The notes: generated by a model from the sequence alone, not told the origin. 57,889 bases of DNA from Sphingomonadaceae bacterium (GCA_021732525.1 JAKFUU010000052.1:1-57889), one strand, 5' to 3'; numbered from the stretch's first letter, positions 16,841-26,593 are shown. Made by a program: numbers and translations.

Positions 16841-17968
16841 ATGACTATAATATCCAAGCCGCAGCTGCGTCCTGCGCGTCCGTTTTTTTCTTCTGGCCCC
16901 TGCGCGAAGCCGCCGGGTTGGGAGGCATCCAAATTAGATACCGCGTCGCTGGGCCGGTCGCACCGGGCCAAGATCGGCAAATCGCGGTTGCAACTTGCCA
17001 CCGATTTGATGCGCGAAATGTTGCAGGTTCCCGCGAGCCACCGGATCGGCATTGTGCCGGGTTCCGATACGGGCGCGATTGAAATGGCAATGTGGACCAT
17101 GCTTGGCGCGCGGCCCGTCACGATGATGGCGTGGGAAAGTTTTGGCGAGGGCTGGGTTACCGATGTCAACAAACAGCTAAAACTGGACGCCAACGTGGTC
17201 AGCGCGCCCTATGGCGAAATCCCTGACTTGGGCGCGGTTGATTTTAGTCACGATGTGGTCTTCACATGGAATGGCACCACATCGGGGGCGCGGGTGCCGA
17301 ATGGCCATTGGATCGACGATGCGCGCGAAGGCTTAACCTTCAACGATGCGACCAGCGCGGTGTTTGCTTATGACATGCCTTGGGATAAGCTCGACGTTAC
17401 AACCTTTAGCTGGCAAAAGGTTTTGGGCGGGGAGGGCGCGCATGGCGTGATCATCCTGGGACCGCGCGCCGTGCAGCGGCTGGAAAGCTATACACCGCCC
17501 TGGCCGCTGCCCAAAATATTCCGGCTCATGGCGAAAGGCGCGCTTGCCGAAGGTATTTTCAAGGGCGAAACGATCAACACGCCGTCGATGCTCGCGGTGG
17601 AAGATGTGATCTTCGCGCTCTTATGGGCCAAATCGGTGGGCGGCCTATCGGGCCTGATCGCGCGCAGCGATGCCAATGCCGCCGCGCTGGGCAAAATTGT
17701 GGAGGAGCGCCCCTGGCTCGGCCATTTGGCGAAAGACCCAGATACGCGCTCCACCACATCGGTCTGTTTGACGGTGGAGGGCGCGGACGGCGATTTCATC
17801 AAAAAAATGACCGGATTGTTGGAAGCCGAAGCAGCGGCCTTTGACATTGCCGGATATCGCGACGCCCCGCCGGGCCTGCGCATCTGGTGCGGCGCGACGG
17901 TGGACACCGCCGATATTACGGCGCTCGGCCCTTGGCTCGATTGGGCTTATCAAGAAGCCAGCGCATAA
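16841..17968 (+). CDS. serC: Phosphoserine aminotransferase
   Basis: A 375-residue PLP enzyme of the alphaproteobacterial/archaeal type (TIGR01365-like), starting MTIISKPQLRPARPFFSSGPC. The PLP lysine is in TFSWQKVLGGEGAHG; GSDTGAIEMAMW and FTWNGTTSGARVP are family blocks. It converts 3-phosphohydroxypyruvate plus glutamate to phosphoserine and can serve pyridoxine synthesis. The SD lies in the last hairpin of the leader. It is followed by serA after a 138-bp structured spacer, so the two genes of the pathway form an operon. Confidence 0.96.
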   Translation: MTIISKPQLRPARPFFSSGPCAKPPGWEASKLDTASLGRSHRAKIGKSRLQLATDLMREMLQVPASHRIGIVPGSDTGAIEMAMWTMLGARPVTMMAWESFGEGWVTDVNKQLKLDANVVSAPYGEIPDLGAVDFSHDVVFTWNGTTSGARVPNGHWIDDAREGLTFNDATSAVFAYDMPWDKLDVTTFSWQKVLGGEGAHGVIILGPRAVQRLESYTPPWPLPKIFRLMAKGALAEGIFKGETINTPSMLAVEDVIFALLWAKSVGGLSGLIARSDANAAALGKIVEERPWLGHLAKDPDTRSTTSVCLTVEGADGDFIKKMTGLLEAEAAAFDIAGYRDAPPGLRIWCGATVDTADITALGPWLDWAYQEASA

Positions 17969-18032
17969 CAGCCCAGACCTTTGGTTCAGGGCACATCTTT
18001 CAGCCGCCGCCAACCGCACGGCCGCGAAATGG

Positions 18033-18074
18033 ATGCTGGAACAAAATCACCGCAAGGTGAAACAAGTCCAGCAT
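18033..18074 (+). other. Structured RNA element in the serC-serA spacer
   Basis: An outer stem ATGCTGGA/TCCAGCAT (18033-18040/18067-18074) and an inner stem TCACC/GGTGA (18047-18051/18056-18060) capped by GCAA are separated by a symmetric internal loop of ACAAAA and AACAAG. It ends 32 bp before the serA ATG. No T-run follows, so it is not a terminator; it may be an RNA-processing or regulatory site. Confidence 0.55.
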
Positions 18075-18106
18075 GACGGCATCAAACATCCCGAATGGAG
18101 AAAATC

Positions 18107-19690
18107 ATGACCAAACCCCGCGTATTAATTTCCGACAGCATGGACCCCAACGCCGCCAAAATATTTCAAGAGCGCGGCTGCGATGTCGATGTGATCACCG
18201 GCGAAACGCCGGAGCAGTTGATTGCGCGTATTAGCGACTATGACGGGCTTGCGATCCGCAGCTCGACCAAGGTGACGCCGGCGGTTTTGGACGCGGCGGC
18301 CAATTTGAAGGTGATCGGCCGCGCGGGCATTGGCGTTGATAATGTCGATATTCCCGCCGCGTCGGCAAAGGGCGTGGTGGTGATGAACACCCCCTTTGGC
18401 AATTCGATCACCACGGCGGAGCATGCCATTGCCTTGATCTTCGCGCTTGCCCGGCAAATTCCCGAGGCCAACGCGCGCACCCAAAATGGCGAATGGCCCA
18501 AAAATGGTTTCATGGGCGTCGAGCTGACCGGAAAGACACTGGGCCTGATCGGCGCTGGCAACATCGGCAGCATCGTGGCGGCCCGCGCATTGGGGCTGAA
18601 GATGAAAGTTGCGGCCTTCGACCCATTCCTGACCGGCGAACGCGCGATTGAAATGGGCGTGGAAAAGGCGGATTTGGAAACGCTGCTCGCCAAGGCCGAT
18701 TTTATCACGCTGCATACGCCCTTAACCAATGAAACCCGCAATATTTTAAGCCGCGAAAATTTGGCAAAAACCAAAAAAGGCGTGCGCATTGTCAATTGCG
18801 CGCGCGGCGGGTTGATCGATGAGGCGGCGTTAAAAGACGCGCTCGACAGCGGCCATGTCGCGGGCGCTGCGCTCGATGTATTTGAAACCGAACCAGCGAA
18901 AGAATCGCCATTATTCGGCACAGCGGGTTTCATCTGCACCCCGCATTTGGGCGCATCGACCAACGAAGCGCAGGTCAATGTGGCGTTGCAAGTGGCCGAA
19001 CAGATGGCCGATTATCTGGTCCATGGCGGGGTGACCAATGCGTTGAATATGCCCAGCCTATCGGCGGAAGAAGCGCCCAAATTGCGGCCCTATATGGCGT
19101 TGGCGGAAAAATTGGGCAGCCTTGTGGGACAGCTTGCGCATGACAATTTATGCGACATTGCGATTGAGGTTGAAGGCGCGGCGGCGCAGCTCAATATCAA
19201 ACCCATCGTCGGCGCGGTGCTGGCTGGATTGATGCGGCAATATTCAGATACGGTGAATATGGTCAACGCCCCGTTTCTGGCCAAGGAACGCGGCCTGGAT
19301 GTGCGCGAAATCCGGCATGACCGCGAAGGCATCTATCACACATTGGTGCGCGTGACGGCGCGCACGCAAAGCGGCGAACGATCGGTGGCGGGCACTTTGT
19401 TCGGCGATAATGCGCCGCGCCTGGTTGACCTATTCGGCGTTCCGGTGGAGGCCGATTTGGGGGGCGATATGCTGTATATTGTGAATGAAGACGCACCCGG
19501 CTTCATTGGCCGTTTGGGATCATTATTGGGCGAGGCGCAGACCAATATCGGCACATTCCACTTGGGCCGCCAACAAGCGGGCGGGGTTGCGGTTCTGCTG
19601 CTATCGGTCGATTCGCCGGTTACGGCCGAAACGGTGGAGGCGATCCGCGCCTTACCCGGCGTGAAGCGCGCAAAAGCCCTGAAATTTTGA
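18107..19690 (+). CDS. serA: D-3-phosphoglycerate dehydrogenase
   Basis: A 527-residue long-form PGDH. The ATG at 18107 follows GGAG; the frame begins MTKPRVLISDSMDPNA. It has the NAD motif GLIGAGNIGSIVA, the catalytic Arg in NCARGGLID, Glu in FETEPAKE and His in PHLGAST, then the intervening ASB domain and a C-terminal ACT domain (YIVNEDAPGFIGRLGSLLG) for serine feedback. First committed step of serine synthesis. It works with serC upstream; hisZ follows after 70 bp. Confidence 0.97.
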   Translation: MTKPRVLISDSMDPNAAKIFQERGCDVDVITGETPEQLIARISDYDGLAIRSSTKVTPAVLDAAANLKVIGRAGIGVDNVDIPAASAKGVVVMNTPFGNSITTAEHAIALIFALARQIPEANARTQNGEWPKNGFMGVELTGKTLGLIGAGNIGSIVAARALGLKMKVAAFDPFLTGERAIEMGVEKADLETLLAKADFITLHTPLTNETRNILSRENLAKTKKGVRIVNCARGGLIDEAALKDALDSGHVAGAALDVFETEPAKESPLFGTAGFICTPHLGASTNEAQVNVALQVAEQMADYLVHGGVTNALNMPSLSAEEAPKLRPYMALAEKLGSLVGQLAHDNLCDIAIEVEGAAAQLNIKPIVGAVLAGLMRQYSDTVNMVNAPFLAKERGLDVREIRHDREGIYHTLVRVTARTQSGERSVAGTLFGDNAPRLVDLFGVPVEADLGGDMLYIVNEDAPGFIGRLGSLLGEAQTNIGTFHLGRQQAGGVAVLLLSVDSPVTAETVEAIRALPGVKRAKALKF

Positions 19691-19760
19691 AGATCAAGGC
19701 GATGTTGATATTCAGCATCCTGTTTCCATTGGCATGAAAGCAAGCTAAGGGCCGCAGGCT

Positions 19761-20882
19761 ATGACAAAGATACCACCCGATCTGCTGCCCGAAGGTTTCC
19801 GCGATATCCTACCGCCTTATGCCGCATCGGCGGCGCGGGTTACGCGGGCTATGCTCGATGTGCTCGCCAGCCATGGCTATGCGCGTATCGCCCCGTCGAT
19901 GGTGGAATTTGAAGAGACAATGGCGGCGCGCAGCGGCGGGACGATGCGCAACCGGCTGCTACGTTTTAGCGATCCCGTGTCGGGCCATACGCTGGCGCTG
20001 CGCGGGGATATCACCGTTCAGGTGGGCCGTATCGCCACCAGTTTGCTGAGCGACGCCGTGCGGCCGCTGCGGTTATCTTATCGCGGATCGGTGCTACGAC
20101 TACGCGCCGCGCCGCTGCGGCCCGAACGGGAAATTACCCAGCTGGGCGCGGAGCTGATTGGCAATGATGGCGTGGCCGCCGCCAGTGAGGTCGTGTCGGT
20201 GGCTATCGAAGCGCTGGAGGCGGCGGGGGTGAAGGACATTATTGTCGATCTGACCTTGCCCGATCTCACCGAAATATTGGCGCAGAGCGCATTGCCCTTG
20301 CCTGCCGACCAAATTGATGCGGTGCGCGGTGAGCTTGATATGAAGGATGCGGGCGGATTATCGGCGCTGGGCGCGGATGCTTATTTGCCCTTGTTGGCGG
20401 CGACCGGCGCTTTTGACACGGCGATTGAGAAGCTCCAAAATTTCGATGCAACCGGCGTTTTGGCATCGCGCATTGCTGGTTTGCGCGATATTGCGCAGCG
20501 GCTGGCGGGCCGCGCCGCGATTACGCTCGATCCCACCGAACGGCACGGCTTTGAATATCAAAGCTGGTTTGGCTTTACGCTATTTGCCAAGGGTTATAGC
20601 GCGGCGTTGGGCCGCGGCGGCACCTATGCCATCGCGCGGCCCGGCGGCACTCACGAGGTTGCGACCGGATTTTCGCTCTATCCCGATCCGCTGACCGGCA
20701 CGGAGCGCGGTGAGGCGGAAAATAAGCGGCTTTTCCTACCGCTGGGAACCGACGCGGCAAAGGCGGCCCGGCTGCGCGCCGAAGGCTGGATTACCGTGGC
20801 CGCTCTGGATTTGGATGACACCGCAAAGCGGCTAAATTGCGGCCATATTCTCAGCAACGGCCGCGCGCAGGCGCTGGAATGA
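19761..20882 (+). CDS. hisZ: ATP phosphoribosyltransferase regulatory subunit
   Basis: A 373-residue HisRS-like protein (LPEGFRDILPPYAASAARV at the N-terminus, RGDITVQVGRI, LSYRGSVLR). It lacks a tRNA anticodon-binding domain and has only a short C-terminal part, so it is the HisZ paralogue and not histidyl-tRNA synthetase. HisZ activates the short-form HisG at the first step of histidine synthesis. No hisG lies in the window. The serA-hisZ order recurs in sphingomonads. Confidence 0.92.
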   Translation: MTKIPPDLLPEGFRDILPPYAASAARVTRAMLDVLASHGYARIAPSMVEFEETMAARSGGTMRNRLLRFSDPVSGHTLALRGDITVQVGRIATSLLSDAVRPLRLSYRGSVLRLRAAPLRPEREITQLGAELIGNDGVAAASEVVSVAIEALEAAGVKDIIVDLTLPDLTEILAQSALPLPADQIDAVRGELDMKDAGGLSALGADAYLPLLAATGAFDTAIEKLQNFDATGVLASRIAGLRDIAQRLAGRAAITLDPTERHGFEYQSWFGFTLFAKGYSAALGRGGTYAIARPGGTHEVATGFSLYPDPLTGTERGEAENKRLFLPLGTDAAKAARLRAEGWITVAALDLDDTAKRLNCGHILSNGRAQALE

Positions 20883-20958
20883 TGGCGGGTAAGGTAGATA
20901 GCTGCCGCTTAAGCTATGCTGATATTCATTTTGTAGATCACATAAAATCAATGACATC

Positions 20959-20984
20959 GTCACCCCCGCCTGCGCGGAAATGAC
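20959..20984. repeat. Half unit of the GTCAnnCCCGC repeat family
   Basis: A single degenerate unit (GTCACCCCCGCC followed by TGCGCGGAAATGAC) between hisZ and a minus-strand gene. It matches one arm of the elements at 480 and 6320. The surrounding gap of 221 bp shows no gene. Confidence 0.65.
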
Positions 20985-21103
20985 GAGCGCCATGTAATTT
21001 ATCGAATGAATCTTAACAGAGCCTAGATGGATAAGTCCGAGTTTAGACCCCGGCTGCCCCGAAATCTGGCTTTTACCCCTCCATTGCGGGAAGGGCCGTC
21101 AAA

Positions 21104-21712
21104 TTATGCATCGAACCGAATAAAATCCACCTGACCCGCGGTCACGCCGCAGCTGAAACTGCGCGCTCCGGAACCCGATATCTGGCCTTCGACGCGCCAG
21201 CCGTTGCCGCTGCGCGTTACCCCGCGAATTTCTTCAACCCAGGCGTTGCCGCCTGCCTCGCTTTCGGCCGCTTGGGAGCAGGCGGACACCGCATCACCGG
21301 CCGTATCGCCGTTTCCGAAATCTGCCGGACGATCATCGCGCTCGGGAAGCGAGCCACGGCGATCCTGCGGGATATCTTGTGGATAATCCTGTTGGTTATC
21401 CTGTGGATAGTCCGGGGGGTAACGGCGCTCCTCGCGATCATTCTTCTTCGATTTGCTGGCGGCGCTGGCGATGATCGCAATGCCCGCCAAAATGCCGATC
21501 CCGGCCAAAATATCGCCCGCATCAACCCGGTCTTTGTGCCGGTAGCCGTGACCATAACGGCGGCGATAATCCTGATGCGGCGTTACCAAATTGGCGGTTT
21601 GTCCGTTAACCGCAAATGCGCTGCCGATATCCGCCGCCGTTGCCGGGGTGACGGGCGCAATGACCATCGCCAAAGACACGGTGCCAGCCGCTATTTTCTG
21701 TATGAAACGCAT
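21104..21712 (-). CDS. Exported protein of unknown function, paralogue 1
   Basis: A 202-residue protein with a signal peptide (cut probably after PATA-A near residue 26). It has a Gly/Ala/Ile-rich hydrophobic stretch (DAGDILAGIGILAGIAII), an Asp/Pro/Gln/Arg-rich linker with DYPQD-like repeats, and a small C-terminal domain with two Cys (SACSQAA, SFSCGV) and GWRVEG. The gene upstream encodes a protein of the same architecture. Likely periplasmic or outer-membrane attached; no function is known to me. The two cysteines could form a disulphide. Confidence 0.75.
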   Translation of the reverse strand: MRFIQKIAAGTVSLAMVIAPVTPATAADIGSAFAVNGQTANLVTPHQDYRRRYGHGYRHKDRVDAGDILAGIGILAGIAIIASAASKSKKNDREERRYPPDYPQDNQQDYPQDIPQDRRGSLPERDDRPADFGNGDTAGDAVSACSQAAESEAGGNAWVEEIRGVTRSGNGWRVEGQISGSGARSFSCGVTAGQVDFIRFDA

Positions 21713-21820
21713 CCTAAATTCCCTATTTTAATGGGCCATACTGCCATCCCAATGGGTGATAGCGGGTTCAGCCTGTCGCCAGGCTGAACCATTTTATCCG
21801 GCGGTGTAAGCGGCCTTAGA

Positions 21821-21866
21821 GCATCGCACGAAAAAGTGGGCACTGGTTTTTCGCATAAAGCGATGC
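21821..21866. repeat. Covarying hairpin repeat, copy A
   Basis: Outer stem GCATCGC/GCGATGC, inner stem CGAAAAA/TTTTTCG, apex GTGGGCACTGG, and a 3' bulge ATAAA. The same geometry recurs at 40356, 47496 and 50330 with different stem sequences. This copy lies between the two paralogous exported-protein genes. Confidence 0.8.
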
Positions 21867-21918
21867 GACAACAAAGTGATAGAGCGGGCAGTGTGATTCC
21901 TGTTTCACGCCGTTCGCT

Positions 21919-22479
21919 CTAATATCCCTTTATCCCGCGATAGTCGACATCAACAACCTTGCCATGTTCAACATAGCAAGTGAAGCGGCCGCTATCATAA
22001 TCATCATAGCCGCGATTGTAGCCATGGCCGCGATCCTTCACCGCCAACCGACCCTTGACCCGGTAACCATAGCGGGTGCGTTCGATATCGCGAATGTCGG
22101 TTACTTTTTTGTAATTATACCGGTCGCCATATTCGACCGAATTGATGCAGAGTTTTGTCGCTTGCCGCGCGGGGTTGCGATAACCGTTATAATGGCCATT
22201 GTAGCCACTGTTATAGCCGTTATCATGCCCGCCGTGATGGCCATTGTTATATCCCCGATCATATCGCCGGTCATAATCGCGGTCGCCGCGCTTATCCGAT
22301 GCCAGGATCGCGGCAATGCCGCCCAATATCGCAACGCCCGCAATCACTTCACCCGCGCTGATTTTGTCATTATGCTTGTCAGGCGCATGGCGATCATTCG
22401 CCAAAACGGGCGTGATAGCGGAGACAGCCATCGCCGCAGCAGCGGCCGTCCCCACAAATGCTTTGGTCAGGTTTTTCAT
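21919..22479 (-). CDS. Exported protein of unknown function, paralogue 2
   Basis: A 186-residue protein with a signal peptide (cut near ANDRH, about residue 28), a hydrophobic segment KISAGEVIAGVAILGGIAAI aligned with paralogue 1, then a Gly/Tyr/Asn/His/Arg-rich low-complexity stretch, and a C-terminal domain with RYGYRVKGRL and RFTCYVEHGKVVDV. Order of parts and the C-terminal Cys match the downstream gene, so the pair arose by duplication. The GY-rich part suggests cell-surface or matrix contact, which is speculation. A repeat separates the two genes. Confidence 0.75.
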   Translation of the reverse strand: MKNLTKAFVGTAAAAAMAVSAITPVLANDRHAPDKHNDKISAGEVIAGVAILGGIAAILASDKRGDRDYDRRYDRGYNNGHHGGHDNGYNSGYNGHYNGYRNPARQATKLCINSVEYGDRYNYKKVTDIRDIERTRYGYRVKGRLAVKDRGHGYNRGYDDYDSGRFTCYVEHGKVVDVDYRGIKGY

Positions 22480-22632
22480 GTCCAGTCTCCTTGTTGCCCG
22501 GCGAAGAATTTTCCGCCGTTAAGGAGCTTTTAGTCGATTCGCGATGACACAAAACTGAACCCATTTGTCAGCTATTGTTCATAAATATGGCTATTTTCAT
22601 GAACAACAAAAATAACCGCTATCCCTTTGTTA

Positions 22633-24855
22633 TCACTTAATATCAAGCCCGGTCCATTTCGCCAGAAACGCATAAATATCGCTATATTCCTCAATCAGCT
22701 TATCGGTTGGCTTGCCCGATCCATGGCCCGCGCGGCTTTCGATGCGGATTATTTTTGGCTTGGTGCCGGTGTCGGCGGCTTGCAGCGCGCTGATATATTT
22801 GAAGCTGTGCCCCGGCACCACCCGGTCATCGGTATCGGCGGTGGAAACGATCACGGCGGGGTAGTTCACACCCGATTTGATATTATGATAGGGTGAATAG
22901 CCGAGCAGATTTTTGAAATCGGCCTCTTTATTGGGATAGCCATAATCATCGGTCCAATAGCGCCCCGCTGTGAAGCGGTCGAAACGCAGCATATCCATCA
23001 CGCCCACCGCCGCATGGCCCGCTGCGAATAAGTCGGGCCGCTGGTTTACCACCGCGCCCACGAGCAAACCGCCGTTGGAACGCCCCTCAACCGCCAGCTT
23101 GTCTTTGGTGGTAATCCCCTTGGCGATCAGATATTCGCCCGCCGCGATAAAATCGTCAAAGACATTTTGTTTTTTGAGCAGGCGCCCGGCATCATGCCAC
23201 GGCTTGCCATATTCGCTGCCGCCGCGAATATTGGCGAGCGCAAACACGCCGCCCGACTGGATCCACGCCATGCGCGTCGCGCTATAGCCGGGCAATTGCG
23301 GCAGGTTGAAACCGCCATAGCCATATAGGATGGTCGGCGCGCCTTGGCTCAGGTCCAGATCCTTGCGGTGGATGACGAACATCGGAATTTTGGTGCCGTC
23401 CTTGCTGGGATAAAAGACTTGGCTGAGCGCGATATCGCCGGGTTTGAAGCTTAGCTTGGGCTGCGCAAAGGGCGTGGATTTTCCGCTGCGCGAATCGAAA
23501 CGATAGACCGCGCCGGGTTGGTTGAAGCTTGAAAAGCTGTAAAAAGTTTCGGGGTCACCGGGTTTTCCGGCAAAGCCCGCCGCGGTGCCGATGCTGCTCA
23601 GGCTAATTTGCTGCACCGGTTTGCCGTTCAGATCGGTCATCACCGCCAATGACGCGGCATCCTTCAGATAGGATAATACCAGCCGGTCGCCGACAATCTG
23701 CGCATTGGCCAGCGTTTCGTCGCGTTCGGGGATGACGTCAGTGAAATTCCAATTGTCTGACGGACTGCATGATGGCGGATTAATTGCGAGACAATCTTCC
23801 GTCGCTTCGGCGCGGACAACTTTTAGCTTCGGCGCATCCTTGTTTGTAACAAAATACAACGTATCACCGATTCCATCAACCAATTGCCAGTCATATTCCA
23901 ATCCTTTTATCAGAGTCCGTGCTTCCCATTTTTGTGGCTGGCCTTTCTTGGCGGTGAGCGGAATGACATGCAGCTCATATTTCTCGTCGGTCCCCGACGA
24001 GCTGGTCAAAACCACCCAGCGGCCATCCTGCGTCACTTGCGCGCTATGGCCTAATTCCTTGCGATCGGGCGTCGCATAGACCACTTCATCGGCGCTTTGC
24101 GCCGTGCCGATCCGGTGGAAATAAACCGTCTGATTATAATTCAGCGCCTGAAATTCTGCGCCCTCTTTCGGTTCGGCAAAGCGCGAATAGAGAAAGCCTT
24201 CATCACCAATCCAGGCGATGTTGGTAAATTTCGCCCATTTAATCTCGCCGGCCAGCGGCTTGCCCGTTTTCACATCCAGCACGCGGATTGTGCGCCAATC
24301 GCTGCCGCCATCCTGCACCGAATAGGCCAGCAGCTTTCCTTTTTGCGAAGGCACCCACGCATCAAGTGCGGTCGCGCCGTCCGTTGCCCAGCCGTTGGGG
24401 TCGATCAAAATACGGTCTTTGCCCTTCAACCCGCTGCGGCCATATAGCACCGATTGATTTTGCAGCCCCGAATTTTTGGTGAAAAAATACTGCCGCCCCG
24501 CCTTTTGCGGCAGACCAAAGCGTTCATAATCAAACAATTGCTTCATCCGTGCGGCCAAGATATTTCGGCCATTCACACCCACCAGATAGCGATTGGTGAC
24601 CCCGTTCTGCTGGTCCACCCACTGCGCCACATCGCCGCTGACGCGGACATCATCCTCCAACCAGCGATAAGGATCGGCGACTTTCACGCCAAATTGCTCT
24701 TCGGCGATATCAACGGTTTTTGTGGTCGGATAGGGCACGCGTATCTCCGCATTGGGCGCGGCGCTGGATGCGGTATCGTCGGCATGGGCATTGCTGGCCA
24801 CTGCGGCCCATGCGATAAGGGCGATGATGACCCGGCCGGTGATCCTATTGCGCAT
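22633..24855 (-). CDS. Prolyl oligopeptidase family serine peptidase (S9A), exported
   Basis: A 740-residue protein with a signal peptide (ending near SNAHA-DD), a seven-bladed propeller (about residues 80-450) and a C-terminal alpha/beta-hydrolase domain. The catalytic Ser is in EGRSNGGLLVGA, Asp in ADTDDRVVPGHS and His in SRAGHGSGKP. YGYGGFNLP is the oxyanion region. It cleaves short peptides after proline in the periplasm. Complete and of normal length; stands alone. Confidence 0.95.
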   Translation of the reverse strand: MRNRITGRVIIALIAWAAVASNAHADDTASSAAPNAEIRVPYPTTKTVDIAEEQFGVKVADPYRWLEDDVRVSGDVAQWVDQQNGVTNRYLVGVNGRNILAARMKQLFDYERFGLPQKAGRQYFFTKNSGLQNQSVLYGRSGLKGKDRILIDPNGWATDGATALDAWVPSQKGKLLAYSVQDGGSDWRTIRVLDVKTGKPLAGEIKWAKFTNIAWIGDEGFLYSRFAEPKEGAEFQALNYNQTVYFHRIGTAQSADEVVYATPDRKELGHSAQVTQDGRWVVLTSSSGTDEKYELHVIPLTAKKGQPQKWEARTLIKGLEYDWQLVDGIGDTLYFVTNKDAPKLKVVRAEATEDCLAINPPSCSPSDNWNFTDVIPERDETLANAQIVGDRLVLSYLKDAASLAVMTDLNGKPVQQISLSSIGTAAGFAGKPGDPETFYSFSSFNQPGAVYRFDSRSGKSTPFAQPKLSFKPGDIALSQVFYPSKDGTKIPMFVIHRKDLDLSQGAPTILYGYGGFNLPQLPGYSATRMAWIQSGGVFALANIRGGSEYGKPWHDAGRLLKKQNVFDDFIAAGEYLIAKGITTKDKLAVEGRSNGGLLVGAVVNQRPDLFAAGHAAVGVMDMLRFDRFTAGRYWTDDYGYPNKEADFKNLLGYSPYHNIKSGVNYPAVIVSTADTDDRVVPGHSFKYISALQAADTGTKPKIIRIESRAGHGSGKPTDKLIEEYSDIYAFLAKWTGLDIK

Positions 24856-24988
24856 ATCCTGCTCCTGCTTGGTTGTTACGTGCCAAACAGGCTAGCGCGC
24901 CGTTGCCGCCGATGCAATTGCGTATAATCAGAAATTGCGCGCAGGCGTAATTTTATTGGATCTGCGCGGGTTCGCGGCGCGCGCTGAG

Positions 24989-25405
24989 TTATTCCGCTTC
25001 GTCGCCATCCGTTTCAACCGGGCCGCTATCTTGGCCTTTGGCATCGACATTGCGGTCGACCAGTTCGATGATGCCCATCGGCGCCGCGTCGCTGCCGCGA
25101 AATCCGGCTTTGATGACGCGGCTATAACCACCGCTGCGCTCGGCATAACGTTCGGCCAATTCGCCAAATAATTTCTGCAATTGAGTGTCATCCATCAACC
25201 GGCTTTGCGCCAGACGGCGATTGGAAAGGCCGCCCACTTTGCCCAGCGTGATCAGCTTTTCGACATAGGGACGCAGCGCTTTTGCCTTGGGCAGCGTCGT
25301 GAGAATTTGCTCATGTTTGATCAGCGAGGCGGCTAAATTGCGCAGCATGGCGTTGCGATGTGCGGTCGGGCGTTGCAGCTTACTTTGGCCAATTTTGTGG
25401 CGCAT
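24989..25405 (-). CDS. rplQ: Ribosomal protein L17 (bL17)
   Basis: A 138-residue protein starting [21 protein letters not shown] with the conserved [29 protein letters not shown]. The C-terminal extension is acidic, as usual in Alphaproteobacteria. Last gene of the rpsM-rpsK-rpoA-rplQ cluster, 132 bp after rpoA. A large-subunit protein near the exit tunnel. Confidence 0.98.
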   Translation of the reverse strand: MRHKIGQSKLQRPTAHRNAMLRNLAASLIKHEQILTTLPKAKALRPYVEKLITLGKVGGLSNRRLAQSRLMDDTQLQKLFGELAERYAERSGGYSRVIKAGFRGSDAAPMGIIELVDRNVDAKGQDSGPVETDGDEAE

Positions 25406-25463
25406 GGATAATTCCTTCGTTCGTTAGGGACCCGTATCAGGTAGTCCGTAGCTGGCAGCGATT

Positions 25464-25513
25464 ACGGGTGCTGCCTTACCCGTCAATAAGACAGAGGGCC
25501 GTTGCCAGCCCTC
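25464..25513 (-). other. Two hairpins in the rpoA-rplQ spacer
   Basis: GAGGGC/GCCCTC (25494-25499/25508-25513) and ACGGGT/ACCCGT (25464-25469/25478-25483) lie in the 132-bp gap between rpoA and rplQ. Neither is followed by a T-run on the minus strand. They could set the ratio of the two products by RNA processing or attenuation; unproven. Confidence 0.35.
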
Positions 25514-25537
25514 CGCCCGATATTTCCACAGCCCGGT

Positions 25538-26593
25538 TTAGCCCAGCAGCTCTTGTTCCAATTTCTTCGCCATTTCTTCGATATTTTCGGGCGGCCATCC
25601 GGGGATATCCATGCCCAAACGCAGACCCATCGAAGACAAAACTTCCTTAATCTCATTCAACGATTTGCGGCCAAAATTTGGCGTGCGCAGCATTTCGGCC
25701 TCGCTCTTTTGCACCAGATCGCCGATGTAAATGATATTGTCATTTTTCAAACAGTTGGCGCTGCGCACCGACAATTCCAATTCGTCGACTTTCTTAAGCA
25801 AATAGCGGTTGAGCTGATTGGCATCATCCTGCTCGCTGGATGGCGCGGCATGACCGATCATCGGCGAGGAGGCGGCCATGCTGTCTTCGAAATGGACGAA
25901 TATCTGCAACTGATCCTGCAAGATACGCGCGGCATAAGCCACCGCATCTTCGGGTGTTACCGTGCCGTCGGTTTCGACCGTCAGGTTCAACTTGTCATAG
26001 TCAAGCTCCTGACCGATACGCGCATTATCCACCTTGTAAGACACCTGGCGGATGGGCGAAAATAGCGAATCAACCGGGATCAAGCCAATCGGCGCGTCGG
26101 CCGGGCGGTTGGCCACGGCGGGAACATAACCCTTGCCCGTGTCCGCAGTGATTTCCATATTCAACGTCGCGCCTTCGTCGAGATGGCAAATGACGAGATT
26201 TTTATTCATCACTTCAATATCGCCCGACACCGCAATATCACCCGCCTTAACTTCGCCGGGGCCGGTGGCCGACAATTGCAGGCGCTTGGGGCCTTCGCCT
26301 TCCATCTTCAGCGCCACTTGTTTCATATTCAAAACAATATCGGTGATATCTTCGCGCACGCCCGCGAGCGAGGAAAATTCATGCAAGACATTTTCGATCT
26401 TGATCGAGGTGATCGCCGCGCCTTGCAGCGATGAGAGCAATACTCGGCGCAAGGCGTTACCTAGCGTTAGGCCATAGCCACGCTCCAATGGTTCGGCGAC
26501 AAAAGTCGCTTTGCGCTTTGCGTCGCTGCCGCTTTTCAGTTCCAGCGCAGTGGGCTTTTTCAATTCCTGCCAGTTCTTCAGATTGACTGTCAT
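25538..26593 (-). CDS. rpoA: RNA polymerase alpha subunit
   Basis: A 351-residue protein. The N-terminal dimerisation domain carries [20 protein letters not shown] and the C-terminal domain the helix-hairpin segment [19 protein letters not shown], which binds UP elements and activators. Normal length. It lies between rpsK and rplQ as in most bacteria. Confidence 0.98.
   Translation of the reverse strand: MTVNLKNWQELKKPTALELKSGSDAKRKATFVAEPLERGYGLTLGNALRRVLLSSLQGAAITSIKIENVLHEFSSLAGVREDITDIVLNMKQVALKMEGEGPKRLQLSATGPGEVKAGDIAVSGDIEVMNKNLVICHLDEGATLNMEITADTGKGYVPAVANRPADAPIGLIPVDSLFSPIRQVSYKVDNARIGQELDYDKLNLTVETDGTVTPEDAVAYAARILQDQLQIFVHFEDSMAASSPMIGHAAPSSEQDDANQLNRYLLKKVDELELSVRSANCLKNDNIIYIGDLVQKSEAEMLRTPNFGRKSLNEIKEVLSSMGLRLGMDIPGWPPENIEEMAKKLEQELLG

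Noticed and set aside
18125-18715. Long minus-strand frames opposite serA and several other GC-rich genes
   Set aside because: They are antisense shadows of strong genes and match no family.
21360-21420. Short tandem-like repeats in the middle of a minus-strand gene (CRISPR-like at a glance)
   Set aside because: They are degenerate codon repeats encoding DYPQD-type linker residues; no spacers.
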